Shown: piece by piece, positions 9,809 to 20,173 of the stretch
How the letters are laid out: every line of letters starts with the position of its first letter
Numbering within the stretch: position 1 is the stretch's first letter
NCBI GenBank assembly: GCA_934167835.1
Contig: CAKPLZ010000001.1
Span: forward strand, 124,001-188,000
Direction of reading: 5' to 3'
Length of the DNA: 64,000 nucleotides
Source: an uncultured Clostridia bacterium
Lineage (GTDB): Bacteria > Bacillota > Clostridia > TANB77 > CAG-508
The notes under the pieces: generated by a model
The model's input: the letters and a program-made list of their open reading frames with translations, nothing else
What the model was told of the DNA's origin: nothing
The model's database searches: none
Translations under genes and position numbers: made by a program

Positions 9809-10519
9809 TTAAATTGACCTCCTCATATCCTCATATTCTTTAAGTCTTGCTTCATAGCTCTCGTATGCTGCTTTTTCAAATGGAATCTTTGCTTTAGTTT
9901 GTCCTAATATATTGTGAACAAAAAACTTTGCAAACTCTGGGTTTAGAACTAATATTGGGCCTAAAATTGATGTTCCTATAAAGTTATTAATTCTAATTCC
10001 TTCTAATTTACTTTCACGGTTTAGCCCTGCTCCACGAATTACTTTCGCAAAATATGTTGTTTCATTATTTCCATAAGAATGTGCAAATTGGTCTTTAAAA
10101 CCAACTATTTTTATGTTCTCAAATTCTCCTAAGAATAGTGAATTATATCTATTGAACATTTCTCTTTTTGAATATATATCTAAAATTCCTAGTCCTTCTA
10201 TTTTTGTTTCATCATCATTTTCTATATATTTGCCAAGAATTTCTAAGCTATTTCCTGTAAATAGTATTGCCTTTCCTGTTTGTATATATTCATTTAGTTT
10301 GTCTTTATATGGTTTTAGGGACCTTATTATTATTTCTTGTGCTTTTTCTGTCATTGAGCCTAAATAAACTAAGTTTATGTCCTGCTTTACAAATGCAGGT
10401 TCTGAATGTAATTCAGTTTCTATAAATTCTGCATCAGGTAAACATTTTTTTAGGAACATTATATTGCCATAATCTCCGTATATATTGCTCATTTCAGGGT
10501 ATAATATTTCTATTTTCAT
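9809..10519 (-). CDS. gatD: GatD-like glutamine amidotransferase lacking the usual Cys
   Basis: A 236-residue CobQ-like class I amidotransferase domain next to murT, as in the MurT/GatD complex that amidates the D-Glu of lipid II. Gene position and MSNIYGDYGNIMFLKK at the start fit GatD. The nucleophile loop, normally ICGGxQ, reads LFTGNSLEILG, so the catalytic Cys is replaced, and the region around the usual His reads GFKDQFAHSYGNN. It may be catalytically inactive for glutamine hydrolysis or use another residue. The start overlaps the murT stop (TAATG), indicating translational coupling. Confidence 0.8.
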   Translation of the reverse strand: MKIEILYPEMSNIYGDYGNIMFLKKCLPDAEFIETELHSEPAFVKQDINLVYLGSMTEKAQEIIIRSLKPYKDKLNEYIQTGKAILFTGNSLEILGKYIENDDETKIEGLGILDIYSKREMFNRYNSLFLGEFENIKIVGFKDQFAHSYGNNETTYFAKVIRGAGLNRESKLEGIRINNFIGTSILGPILVLNPEFAKFFVHNILGQTKAKIPFEKAAYESYEARLKEYEDMRRSI

Positions 10520-11877
10520 TAAATCTTACCCCCTCTTATATTTTCTTTTAATTTAAGAGCTACATCATATTTATAGATATCATGAAGAATAAATATTGTG
10601 TCTACATCTTTTTCTATAAATTTTGTTGTTTCAAGTTCATCTACTGTTTTTATTATTCTTTCCTCTGGAACTCCTGCATATAATAATCTTAAGTAATAGT
10701 CATTTGCTCTTACTCCTCCAATAATTACTTGCTTTATATTATCTTTGTTTAAAAGTTCAAAATCCGCATCATATAACCATGTAAGGTTTTCGGATGAGTT
10801 TTTTGCATCATCACAATCATCTATTACTAAAATTACTGCCTTATTTCCTGGCTCGCTTTGTACATAATCAAATACGCGTGATGCAGCTACTGGGTTTTGG
10901 CCTTTTGAAAGGTGGGTTATTACCCTTTTTCCATTGATATTTTCTTCACTTATTCTTGTTTCTACTATTTTTGTCTTCTTTATTGCATTATTGATATTTG
11001 TTGCTGAGATGCCTATTGTTCTTAATATGGTAATTGCTGCAAGTTCATTGTAGATATTGAATAAGCTATCTGCTATCATATTGTATTTATAACTTTTTTG
11101 AGTTTCTTTAATTATTATTTCTTTTCTTTCTTTATCTATATTTTTTACTAGAAAATTGCTCTCTGGTGATTTAAAACTGCAGTTTGGGCAATATGCTTTT
11201 CCTATATGGTGATATCTTGCATACTCGTATTTTAGCTTTGTATCGCATATTGGGCATGTTTTAATATCTTTTATTATATTTGTTGTTTCTTTAACATCAG
11301 TATCTAGCTTGTCTATTCCATAGTATATTTTTTTGTTATCTTTTCCAAGGCTACAAGATACTAAGTCATCAGCATTCAAAACTAATGTTGTTTCTTTTGG
11401 AAGACTACTGTTTATGATATCTACTATATAATCTGTATTTGCATTTCTTTTTATTGAATCTCTAAAAAGATTTGTGCAAACTAAATAATCTGGTTTTATG
11501 TACTTATATATTAACTTTGAACTTCTTTCATCAACTTCAAACACTGCTATTTCCTCTGTTATCTTGTTTTTAAGTGATGCCTTTGTAAGCAAGCTACATG
11601 CAATTCCAGAATTTAGGTTTGAACCTAATCTGTTGTTTAGCACATTAAAGCCGTTTTCAATTAATATATCATTTATCATATTACATACTGTTGTTTTTCC
11701 ATTTGTTCCTGTTACTGCAATGATTTTTTTGGGTTTATCTATTTGCTCTAAAAAGTCCGGGCATATTTTTATTGCTATTTTCCCTGGCATAAATGAAGCA
11801 TTCCTTCTTAAAAGTTTTAGAGCATGTACAGCTAGTTTCGAAATATAAAGCGCTGTGTAAAACCTAAATTTACTCAT
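10519..11877 (-). CDS. murT: MurT-type Mur ligase
   Basis: A 452-residue Mur ligase. The P-loop IAVTGTNGKTTVCNM lies near residue 53, the central domain carries VFEVDERSS, and a zinc-ribbon insertion with CPIC and CPNC (about residues 222-245) is typical of MurT. The C-terminal DUF1727-like region starts near residue 320. With GatD it forms the lipid II isoglutaminyl synthase. The ribosome site is weak but the N-terminus aligns well. Overlaps gatD by one base and follows ychF by 17 bases. Confidence 0.9.
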   Translation of the reverse strand: MSKFRFYTALYISKLAVHALKLLRRNASFMPGKIAIKICPDFLEQIDKPKKIIAVTGTNGKTTVCNMINDILIENGFNVLNNRLGSNLNSGIACSLLTKASLKNKITEEIAVFEVDERSSKLIYKYIKPDYLVCTNLFRDSIKRNANTDYIVDIINSSLPKETTLVLNADDLVSCSLGKDNKKIYYGIDKLDTDVKETTNIIKDIKTCPICDTKLKYEYARYHHIGKAYCPNCSFKSPESNFLVKNIDKERKEIIIKETQKSYKYNMIADSLFNIYNELAAITILRTIGISATNINNAIKKTKIVETRISEENINGKRVITHLSKGQNPVAASRVFDYVQSEPGNKAVILVIDDCDDAKNSSENLTWLYDADFELLNKDNIKQVIIGGVRANDYYLRLLYAGVPEERIIKTVDELETTKFIEKDVDTIFILHDIYKYDVALKLKENIRGGKI

Positions 11878-11894
11878 ATTTTAAAAAATCCTTT

Positions 11895-12987
11895 CTATAC
11901 ATTGAATTTGAAAAGTACTATATCTCCATCTTGCATAATATATTCTTTTCCTTCTGAACGAACTAAGCCTTTTTCTTTTGCTGCAACCATTGAACCTTCT
12001 CTCATTAAGTCATCGAAAGACACTATTTCTGCTTTTATAAATCCTCTTTGTATGTCTGAGTGGATTTTTCCTGCAGCTTCTGGTGCTTTTGTTCCTTTCT
12101 TTATTGTCCAAGCTCTTACCTCTGGTTCTCCTGCTGTTAAGAAAGACATTAATCCGAAGTAAATCATAACTTTCTCTTATTACTGTATCTAAGCCTGATT
12201 CTTTTAATCCAAGTGCTTCTAGCATTTCTTGTTTATCTGTATCATCTAGGCTTGATAATTCTTCTTCTATTTTTGCACAAAGTGGAATACATTTTGTATT
12301 TTCTTCTTTGGCAATTTCTTTTACTTTATTAACATTTACATCATTTTCTACATCTGCTAATTGGTCTTCTTCAACATTTGCTATGTAGATTATTGGTTTT
12401 GATGTTAGTAAAAATAAATCTTTTACTGTTTCTTTTTCTTCATCTGTAAGTTCTACTTGTCTTGCTGGTTTTCCATTATCTAAAAGTTCTTTTATTTTCT
12501 TTAATGCTTCTATTTCAATTTGATATTTTTTATCGGCTTTTAGCATCTTTGTAGCTCTATCAAGTCTTTTATCAACTGTTTCCATATCTGCAAAGATAAG
12601 CTCTAAATTGATTGTTTCTATGTCTCTTTTAGGATTAATATTTCCATCTACATGAACTATATTTTCATCTTCAAAACATCTTACAACTTCAGCTATTGCA
12701 TCAACTTCTCTTATATGTGATAAAAACTTATTTCCAAGCCCTTCACCTTTGCTTGCACCTTTAACTAGCCCTGCAATATCAACAAATTCGATAACTGCAT
12801 GTGTTGTTTTTTGTGGGTGATACATTTGGGTTAATTTATCTAATCTCTCATCTGGAACTGCTACCATTCCAACATTTGGTTCTATTGTACAGAATGGGTA
12901 ATTTGCACACTCTGCTCCAGCTTTTGTTATACTATTAAACATTGTACTTTTTCCAACATTTGGTAATCCAACTATTCCTATTTTCAT
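11895..12987 (-). CDS. ychF: YchF/OLA1 P-loop ATPase, one +1 frameshift
   Basis: With the C at 12156 skipped, 363 residues are encoded, exactly the usual YchF length. The N-terminal half has the P-loop [12 protein letters not shown] and [16 protein letters not shown], then the coiled-coil insertion (about residues 130-200) and the NKxE-like segment YIANVEED. The C-terminal TGS domain ([14 protein letters not shown], then [10 protein letters not shown]) lies wholly after the shift. Translation without the shift gives a protein with a scrambled C-terminus lacking TGS. YchF binds ribosomes and hydrolyses ATP in stress control. The start at 12987 has GAGGAG about 10 bases upstream. Confidence 0.95.
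12153..12156 (-). other. +1 frameshift site, ychF
   Basis: CTT then C-GGA. SYDLL joins [17 protein letters not shown] without inserting or losing a residue relative to the family. Confidence 0.93.
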
Positions 12988-13025
12988 AACTTAAAGTCTC
13001 CTCTTTTTTCTTTTTTACTTGGTAT

Positions 13026-13054
13026 ATTATATACTATTTTTGGGATTTATTCAA
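13026..13054 (-). promoter_or_regulatory. ychF promoter
   Basis: -35 TTGAAT (13049-13054), 17-base spacer, -10 TATAAT (13026-13031). Confidence 0.65.
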
Positions 13055-13074
13055 TAAAAAGTGAATAAAAAAAG

Positions 13075-13105
13075 GATAAAAGTAGGCTATAAACCCACTT
13101 TTATC
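13075..13105 (-). terminator. terminator after polC
   Basis: Stem GATAAAAGT / ACTTTTATC plus GG/CC with one mismatch, and a T-rich tail on the minus strand, directly after the polC stop. Confidence 0.6.
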
Positions 13106-13107
13106 TT

Positions 13108-16100
13108 TTATCCAAACAAACTTATCTGGTTACTTTGGCTCATGCCATCTAAGCAGCCAAATTTGCTTAACATTTCTGTTGTTGATTTTCCTATTTTTGC
13201 TCTTAGTTGTAAGTCATCTATACACATGAATTGTCCATCTTTTGCTGCTTGATATATGTTTTCTGCAGCTATTCCTCCAAGGCCTGCTATACTAGATAGT
13301 GGTGGCCTTATTTTGCCATCTTCTATTTGGAATTTGTTGCTGTGTGATTTGTATAAGTCTATTGGTAAAAAGTTAAAGCCCCTTTCATAGAATTCTAGTA
13401 CTATTTCTAGTATTGTGTACATTCCTTTATCTTTTTGTGTTGCATTGTTTCCTTGCTGTTCTATTTCTTTCATTTTTGCTTTTACTTTTTCTTTTCCATG
13501 TATCATGAATTCACTATCGAACTCATCTGCTCTTATTGAGAAGTATGCAGCATAGTATGCAAGTGGAATATGTACTTTGAACCATGCAATTCTGAAAGCC
13601 ATTGTTACATAGGCTACTGCGTGTGCTTTTGGGAACATGTATTTTATTTTTTTACAAGAATCTATATACCATTCTGGAACTCCATGTTCTCTCATTTCTT
13701 CTTTGTATTCTTCCCACTTTGGTTCTGCACCTTTTGCTACTTTTCCTTTACGAACTGCTTCCATTATTTTAAATGAATGGTTTGGATCTAGTCCCATTTT
13801 TATTAAGTATGTCATGATATCATCTCTTGTACATATTGCATCACTTAATGTTGCTGTTCCTTCTTTTATTAATGTTTGTGCATTGTTTAGCCATACATCT
13901 GTACCATGTGATACTCCTGATATTCTTATTAGTTCCTCAAATGTTGTTGGTTTTGTATCAACAAGCATGTCTCGTACGAATTTTGTTCCAAATTCTGGTA
14001 CTCCAAATGAGCCAACTTGTGAATTTATTTGTTCTGGAGTTACTCCAAGTGCCTTTGTTGAGCTAAATAAAGACATTGTTTCTTTATCATCTAGTGGTAT
14101 TGTTTTTGGGTCTACTCCTGTTAAATCTTGTAACATTCTTATTACTGTTGGATCATCATGGCCCAGCATATCTAGTTTTAGTAAGTTTTTATCTATTGAG
14201 TGATAATCAAAGTGTGTTGTAATTATATCTGAATTTGGATCATCTGCTGGATGCTGTACTGGGCAGAATTCATATATTTCTCTGCCATGTGGAACAACTA
14301 TTATTCCTCCTGGGTGCTGGCCTGTTGTTCTTTTTACTCCAACACAGCCATCTACAAGCCTTGATATTTCTGCATTTGTTATTGGTATGTTTCTTTCTTC
14401 ATAATATTTTTTTACATATCCATAAGCTGTTTTTTCTGCCATTGTACCTACTGTTCCGGCTTTAAATGTTTTTCCTTTTCCAAATATAACTTCTGCATAT
14501 CTATGTATTTTCCCTTGATATTCTCCAGAGAAATTTAAGTCTATATCAGGCTCTTTATCTCCATTGAAACCTAAGAATGTTTCAAATGGTATATCCATTC
14601 CATCTTTGCAAAGTTTTTCTCCACATTTTGGGCAAAGCTTATCTGGTAAGTCAACTCCATTTTTTATTCCATAATCAGTAAAATCTGAATATTTGCATTT
14701 TGGGCATCTATAGTGTGGTGGAAGTGAGTTTACTTCAGTTATTCCAAGCATATTGGCTACAAATGATGAACCAACTGAACCTCTTGAGCCAACTAAGTAT
14801 CCATCTTCATTTGATTTCAAAACTAGTCTTTGTGCAATTATGTATAGTGTTGAGAAACCATTTTTAATAATTGAGTCTAGCTCTCTTTTTAACCTTGCTT
14901 GCACTATTTCTGGAAGTGGGTCTCCATATAGTTCTTTTGCCTTATTTTCGCAAGTTTCTTTTATTTCTTCTTCTGCCCCTGGTATTACTGGTGGGCATTT
15001 TTCTTTTGAAATTGGGCATACATTTTCACAAAGGTCTGCTATTTTATTTGTGTTTGTAACAACTACTTCGTAAGCCTTTTCTGGTCCTAGGTATTCGAAT
15101 TCTTTTAGCATTTCTTCTGTTGTTCTAAAGTATAATGGGGCTTGGTTATCGCAGTCTGAGAAGCCTTGGCCTGCCATTAGTATTCTTCTATATACCTCAT
15201 CTTGTGGGTCCATAAAGTGAACATCACATGTTGCTACTACTAGTTTTCCGAATTTTTCTCCTAGTTCTACAATTTTTCTATTTATATTTTTAAGTGCTTC
15301 TTCATCTGGAACTGTGCCATCTCTTATAAGGAAGTTATCGTTTCCAAGTGGTTGAATTTCTAAGTAGTCGTAATACTGAGCGATTTTTTCTATTTTTTCT
15401 TCTGGTTTGTTATGTAGAATTGCTCTATATAACTCACCTTGTTCACACGCACTTCCTAGGATTAGCCCTTCTCTATATTTTTCAAATACGCTTTGAAGTA
15501 CTCTTGGTCTTTTGTGGAAGTATTGTATATGTGATACTGATATTAATTCATATAAGTTTCTTAGTCCTTTTTGTGTTTGTGTAAGTATTATTGCATGATA
15601 TGGTTTAACCTTTTTCCAGCCGTCTTCTCCTTCTGGTATTTCATCATCTGGAACAAAGTATGCTTCAACACCATATATAACTTTTATGTCTAATCCCAAA
15701 TCATCAACTGCATGCTTTGCTTCTGGGAAGGCTTGTACAACACCATGGTCTGTAATTGCAACTGATTTCATTCCCCATGATGCAGCTCGTTTTATTAGTT
15801 CTTTTGCTGGTGTAATAGCATCCATTTGGCTCATTTGAGTGTGCATGTGTAGTTCTACACGCTTTGTCATGCTATTATCTTGTCTTGTAATCTCTGCTTG
15901 TGGTGGCAATTCTATTACTACATTTGCAATAACTCCTAGCTCTTTTGCAAAGTTATCATAAGCTGCATTTCCTTGTAGTTTTACTCTTATTTTTGGTTTG
16001 ATTCTTGCCATAACTTTTTGAACTTTTTCTGGTTCAACGAATGATTTACAAGTAATTGTGCTTGTTCCATCATATACATCAAACATTACTAAAGTTTTAC

Positions 16101-16884
16101 CGTTTTTTAATTCTCTTGAATCAGTTCTTATTACTTTTCCTTGCAAAGCAACTTTTCCGTAATCTACTGTTAAGTCTTTTATTTTTACAATCTGTTCTTT
16201 GATATTTGCGCTTCTTCCAAGTATTAACGGTGTTTCTTCCTCTGGCTCTTCTGGAGCATTCTCAGCACTTTCTTCCGCTGTTTGCTCTTGTTTCAACTCT
16301 TGAGCTGCTTTCTTATTTTCCTCTACAATAAAGTTTAGATTGTTTACCATGTTCTTACAAACATTTTCCTGTAATTCTTCTAAAAGATGGCGTTGTTCTT
16401 TTATTTCTTCTTCTGAAATATTTTCATTATATGTAACTCTATATTTTTTGCCATACACATTCATAAATAATTTTTCTAAAACACTATCTACAGAATACGC
16501 ATGTAAAAATTCAGAACTCTTATTCTTTAAATTAATTTCTGCACTATTCCCATCTAATGTAATTGTACTTCCTTTTAAAATTGCTTTAGTAATTGGAAAT
16601 TTTGAAGCTACATATTTTATAATGTCGTTCCAGTCATCTTTAAGTGTGTGAATTAGTTCGATTTCTGGATATTTTACATCTATTATAATTGTCTGAATGT
16701 TAAATCTTGTTGATAAATAAGTTTCAAAATCAGCTAAATCTTGAACTTTTAGCTGATTTTGACTAAATATTTCCACCTCTAACTTGTTGCTTTTTTTGTA
16801 TAAATTCATTTTTTGAATTTGTGCTTCTTGAATATTGCTTTCTTTTTTAAAATCTTGAAATACATCTTTTACAACCTTTTGCAT
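13108..16884 (-). CDS. polC: DNA polymerase III PolC without embedded exonuclease
   Basis: A 1258-residue gram-positive PolC, short for the family (about 1430). In order: N-terminal domain; OB fold (about 235-320); PHP (VELHMHTQMSQMD near 340, ITDHGVVQ); zinc module with CPKC pairs (about 725-760); palm with PDIDLNFSGEYQ near 780; TGQHPGG near 858; and a C-terminal clamp-binding motif QISLFG. The DEDD 3'-5' exonuclease normally inserted after GVEAY is absent; only about 18 residues separate GVEAY from YHAIILT. I use the ATG at 16884 (MQKVVKDVF). The frame is open to 17058, but that extension is unlike PolC. It has no in-frame CGG despite its length. Confidence 0.93.
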   Translation of the reverse strand: MQKVVKDVFQDFKKESNIQEAQIQKMNLYKKSNKLEVEIFSQNQLKVQDLADFETYLSTRFNIQTIIIDVKYPEIELIHTLKDDWNDIIKYVASKFPITKAILKGSTITLDGNSAEINLKNKSSEFLHAYSVDSVLEKLFMNVYGKKYRVTYNENISEEEIKEQRHLLEELQENVCKNMVNNLNFIVEENKKAAQELKQEQTAEESAENAPEEPEEETPLILGRSANIKEQIVKIKDLTVDYGKVALQGKVIRTDSRELKNGKTLVMFDVYDGTSTITCKSFVEPEKVQKVMARIKPKIRVKLQGNAAYDNFAKELGVIANVVIELPPQAEITRQDNSMTKRVELHMHTQMSQMDAITPAKELIKRAASWGMKSVAITDHGVVQAFPEAKHAVDDLGLDIKVIYGVEAYFVPDDEIPEGEDGWKKVKPYHAIILTQTQKGLRNLYELISVSHIQYFHKRPRVLQSVFEKYREGLILGSACEQGELYRAILHNKPEEKIEKIAQYYDYLEIQPLGNDNFLIRDGTVPDEEALKNINRKIVELGEKFGKLVVATCDVHFMDPQDEVYRRILMAGQGFSDCDNQAPLYFRTTEEMLKEFEYLGPEKAYEVVVTNTNKIADLCENVCPISKEKCPPVIPGAEEEIKETCENKAKELYGDPLPEIVQARLKRELDSIIKNGFSTLYIIAQRLVLKSNEDGYLVGSRGSVGSSFVANMLGITEVNSLPPHYRCPKCKYSDFTDYGIKNGVDLPDKLCPKCGEKLCKDGMDIPFETFLGFNGDKEPDIDLNFSGEYQGKIHRYAEVIFGKGKTFKAGTVGTMAEKTAYGYVKKYYEERNIPITNAEISRLVDGCVGVKRTTGQHPGGIIVVPHGREIYEFCPVQHPADDPNSDIITTHFDYHSIDKNLLKLDMLGHDDPTVIRMLQDLTGVDPKTIPLDDKETMSLFSSTKALGVTPEQINSQVGSFGVPEFGTKFVRDMLVDTKPTTFEELIRISGVSHGTDVWLNNAQTLIKEGTATLSDAICTRDDIMTYLIKMGLDPNHSFKIMEAVRKGKVAKGAEPKWEEYKEEMREHGVPEWYIDSCKKIKYMFPKAHAVAYVTMAFRIAWFKVHIPLAYYAAYFSIRADEFDSEFMIHGKEKVKAKMKEIEQQGNNATQKDKGMYTILEIVLEFYERGFNFLPIDLYKSHSNKFQIEDGKIRPPLSSIAGLGGIAAENIYQAAKDGQFMCIDDLQLRAKIGKSTTEMLSKFGCLDGMSQSNQISLFG

Positions 16885-17029
16885 CGTTTTTATGTTCCCT
16901 CTTTTCTCTCGTTTGCTTGGGAGTATTATATCATATTTTTGTGAAAATGGAACAGGGAAAATTAAAATTTTTGCTAAATTTTTTATCTTTATTTTATTGA
17001 CATTCTGTAAAAAATATGCTATTATATTT

Positions 17030-17065
17030 TTAGCAAAAGCAAATGTCTTTTTCTGCATAAGACAT
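17030..17065 (-). CDS. possible leader peptide upstream of polC
   Basis: A 11-codon open frame, MSYAEKDICFC, starts at an ATG 7 bases after a near-perfect AAAGGAGG. It lies between a strong promoter (17108-17136) and polC, and ends about 145 bases before the polC start. Its ribosome site is better than that of polC itself. It could be a leader or uORF, or chance; I see no attenuator hairpin. Confidence 0.35.
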   Translation of the reverse strand: MSYAEKDICFC

Positions 17066-17107
17066 CGTTGTTCCTCCTTTCAACCTCTTAAGCGAAAGGC
17101 TTGCAGT

Positions 17108-17136
17108 ATTATATATTATTATTTACAAAAAGTCAA
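17108..17136 (-). promoter_or_regulatory. strong promoter upstream of polC
   Basis: -35 TTGACT (17131-17136), 17-base spacer, -10 TATAAT (17108-17113). The -35 and spacer are identical to the promoter at 18222-18250. Confidence 0.75.
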
Positions 17137-17138
17137 TA
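17112..17138 (-). repeat. 27-bp direct repeat, copy 1
   Basis: Identical to 18226-18252; spans the promoter -35 and spacer. The two copies flank the ORF6N gene. Confidence 0.8.
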
Positions 17139-17150
17139 CAGTTTAGAGTG

Positions 17151-17490
17151 TTTTACTTTAAAATTTCATTCTCAAAATTCGACAAAATTCATCATCTTTG
17201 AACTATTACTTTTCAGCATTTTAACCAAAATTTCCGCACTATTTGTTTTATTATATTGTTGTCTTCAAATTTATTTATCCCAAAACATTTTTTACCTAAG
17301 TCTTCTATTGATGCTCCACAGTGATATAAAACTTTGTTATCTATTACTATAAATCTATCATGAAATTTATTGCTTTTTATTACTTGGAGATGTGGATACT
17401 CGCTATTGAATTTTTTTATGTCTAATTCGGTTATTTTACATCTATCTCCTGTTATAATTATTACTTCAACATTCTTTTTCTTTTTAGATA
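17151..17490 (-). repeat. about 340-bp direct repeat, copy 1
   Basis: The 3' end of the ORF6N gene plus downstream sequence recurs nearly identically at 19602-19939. Confidence 0.9.
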
Positions 17491-18127
17491 ACATTGAAAG
17501 TAAACTTTCATCTATGTAGTTATCAATTATCACTATCTTTTCTTTGGCTATTTTAATTATATCTATTATTAAACTATAAGCATCATATATTTGTCCTTCA
17601 AAAAACACTTTTTGTTTGAATTCTTCTTGTGTTTGTAACGCATTGAAAATTTTATCAAATTGTTTATCATATATTTCAAATTTGTTTTCCATTTTATTTT
17701 CAATACTTATAACCCTATGTAATAATTCTCCATTATTGTTAATAAATTGCTTCATCCTTACAAATGTTTCAACAATAATAACACTCATTTTGATTGCAAT
17801 TTCAGTTTTTAGCAATCCCGCAAGCATTATAATTCCTTGCTCCGTAAAAACATACGGAGTATATTTACGTACAACTTTTCCGTTATTTATTTTTAAATTT
17901 AAGGTCGCAATTTGCGACCTTAAATTTAAAGTCTCTTCATTGGTTAGCTTAAAGCAAAAATCTCTAGGAAATCTCTCTACATTTCTTTTTACTACTTCAT
18001 TTATTCTTTTAGTTTCACAATCATACAACTTAGCAACATCACTATCTAACATTACTTGTTTATTTCTTATTGTATATATAAGATTCTTTATTTCATTATT
18101 ATTTATGCTAATTAATTCATTATCCAT
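17213..18127 (-). CDS. ORF6N-domain protein with PLD-like C-terminal domain
   Basis: A 304-residue protein. The N-terminal ORF6N domain (about 8-100: VMLDSDVAKLYDCETKRINEVVKRN, then YVFTEQGIIMLAG) is a DNA-binding module of phage and mobile regions. A helical linker follows, then a phospholipase-D/KilA-associated-like C-terminus with VIIDNYID and HDRFIVIDNKVLYHCGAS. The start at 18127 follows AAAGGA. An in-frame CGG lies at 17234-17236, seven codons before the stop. Read as Arg it gives VRKFWLKC; a +1 shift would give VGNFG and a product three residues shorter, so this gene does not discriminate. Flanked by promoter repeats and partly duplicated downstream; likely horizontally acquired. Function unknown. 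Confidence 0.8.
   Translation of the reverse strand: MDNELISINNNEIKNLIYTIRNKQVMLDSDVAKLYDCETKRINEVVKRNVERFPRDFCFKLTNEETLNLRSQIATLNLKINNGKVVRKYTPYVFTEQGIIMLAGLLKTEIAIKMSVIIVETFVRMKQFINNNGELLHRVISIENKMENKFEIYDKQFDKIFNALQTQEEFKQKVFFEGQIYDAYSLIIDIIKIAKEKIVIIDNYIDESLLSMLSKKKKNVEVIIITGDRCKITELDIKKFNSEYPHLQVIKSNKFHDRFIVIDNKVLYHCGASIEDLGKKCFGINKFEDNNIIKQIVRKFWLKC
17233..17236 (-). other. in-frame CGG of uncertain decoding
   Basis: GTG then CGG-A, same context as the DUF4363 site. Either Arg or a +1 shift leaves almost the same protein. It is the only in-frame CGG I found that is not required to be a shift. Confidence 0.5.
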
Positions 18128-18221
18128 TCAAATATCATTCCTTTACAAAAACATTATCTTGCAATGTTCAATTTCATTTTTCCCCATTAATTTATATAAA
18201 TATCACCTAAAGCTAACCATT

Positions 18222-18250
18222 ATTTTATATTATTATTTACAAAAAGTCAA
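18222..18250 (-). promoter_or_regulatory. promoter of the ORF6N gene
   Basis: -35 TTGACT (18245-18250), 17-base spacer, -10 TAAAAT (18222-18227). Confidence 0.65.
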
Positions 18251-18252
18251 TA
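18226..18252 (-). repeat. 27-bp direct repeat, copy 2
   Basis: Identical to 17112-17138. Confidence 0.8.
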
Positions 18253-18268
18253 TATCTCAATGTTTTTT

Positions 18269-19511
<1,243 letters not shown>

Positions 19512-19530
19512 GTTTTTTTCCTCCTATTTA

Positions 19531-19552
19531 GGCAAGTTTTGTTTAACTTGCC
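19531..19552 (-). promoter_or_regulatory. hairpin in the leader of the prepilin-like gene
   Basis: Inverted repeat GGCAAGTT / AACTTGCC with a 6-base loop, ending about 6 bases upstream of the AGGAGG site. There is no T-run on the coding strand, so it is more likely an mRNA structure than a terminator. Confidence 0.5.
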
Positions 19553-19567
19553 TGTTTGTTTGGTTTT

Positions 19568-19596
19568 ATTTTATGATATATTTTGGAGTTTGTCAA
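19568..19596 (-). promoter_or_regulatory. promoter of the prepilin-like gene
   Basis: Perfect -35 TTGACA (19591-19596), 17-base spacer, -10 TAAAAT (19568-19573). Confidence 0.75.
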
Positions 19597-19601
19597 TAGG
19601 T

Positions 19602-19939
19602 TTTTACTTTAAATTTTTATTCTCAGAATGTATAAATTCACCATCCTTGAACTATTACTTTTCAGCATTTTAACCAAAATTTCCGCACTATTTGTTTTAT
19701 TATATTGTTGTCTTCAAATTTATTTATCCCAAAACATTTTTTACCTAAGTCTTTTATTGATGCTCCACAGTGATATAAAACTTTGTTATCTATTACTATA
19801 AATCTATCATGAAATCTATTGCTTTTTATTACTTGGAGATGTGGATACTCGCTATTGAATTTCTTTATATCTAATTCGTTTATTTTACATCTAGCTCCTG
19901 TTATAATTATTACTTCAACATCTTTTTTCTTTTTAGATA
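19602..19939 (-). repeat. about 340-bp direct repeat, copy 2
   Basis: Near-identical to 17151-17490, with scattered substitutions. Confidence 0.9.
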
Positions 19940-20150
19940 GCTATTTTATTTTTTAATAAACCTGATAGCATCGCAACACCTTGTTCTGTAAATACATACG
20001 GCATATATCTTCTGCCGCCATATTTGTTTTCTAAACTTGAGGTCACAAATTGCGACCTCAAGTTTAGAAATTCGCTATCACTCAGTTGAAAACAAAACTC
20101 TGTTGGAAATCGCTCTATATTTCTCCTCACATATTCTAATCTTTTTTATT
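19662..20150 (-). pseudogene. decayed ORF6N gene, internally deleted
   Basis: Two fragments abut. 19933-20150 encodes part of an ORF6N domain ([31 protein letters not shown]) that differs clearly from the gene at 17213. 19662-19938 matches the last 90 or so codons of that gene at near-identity. The first 30-40 codons, the middle of the gene and a usable start are missing, and a stop interrupts the frame just upstream. This looks like a deletion or recombination product of a second ORF6N copy. The CGG at the C-terminus is conserved here too. Confidence 0.8.
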
Positions 20151-20173
20151 TTCTTGTTTTGATTTCATAATTT

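Noticed and set aside
16884..17058. PolC start at 17058
   Set aside because: The 58 extra residues are hydrophobic and unlike PolC, and overlap the leader region; MQKVVKDVF at 16884 fits better.
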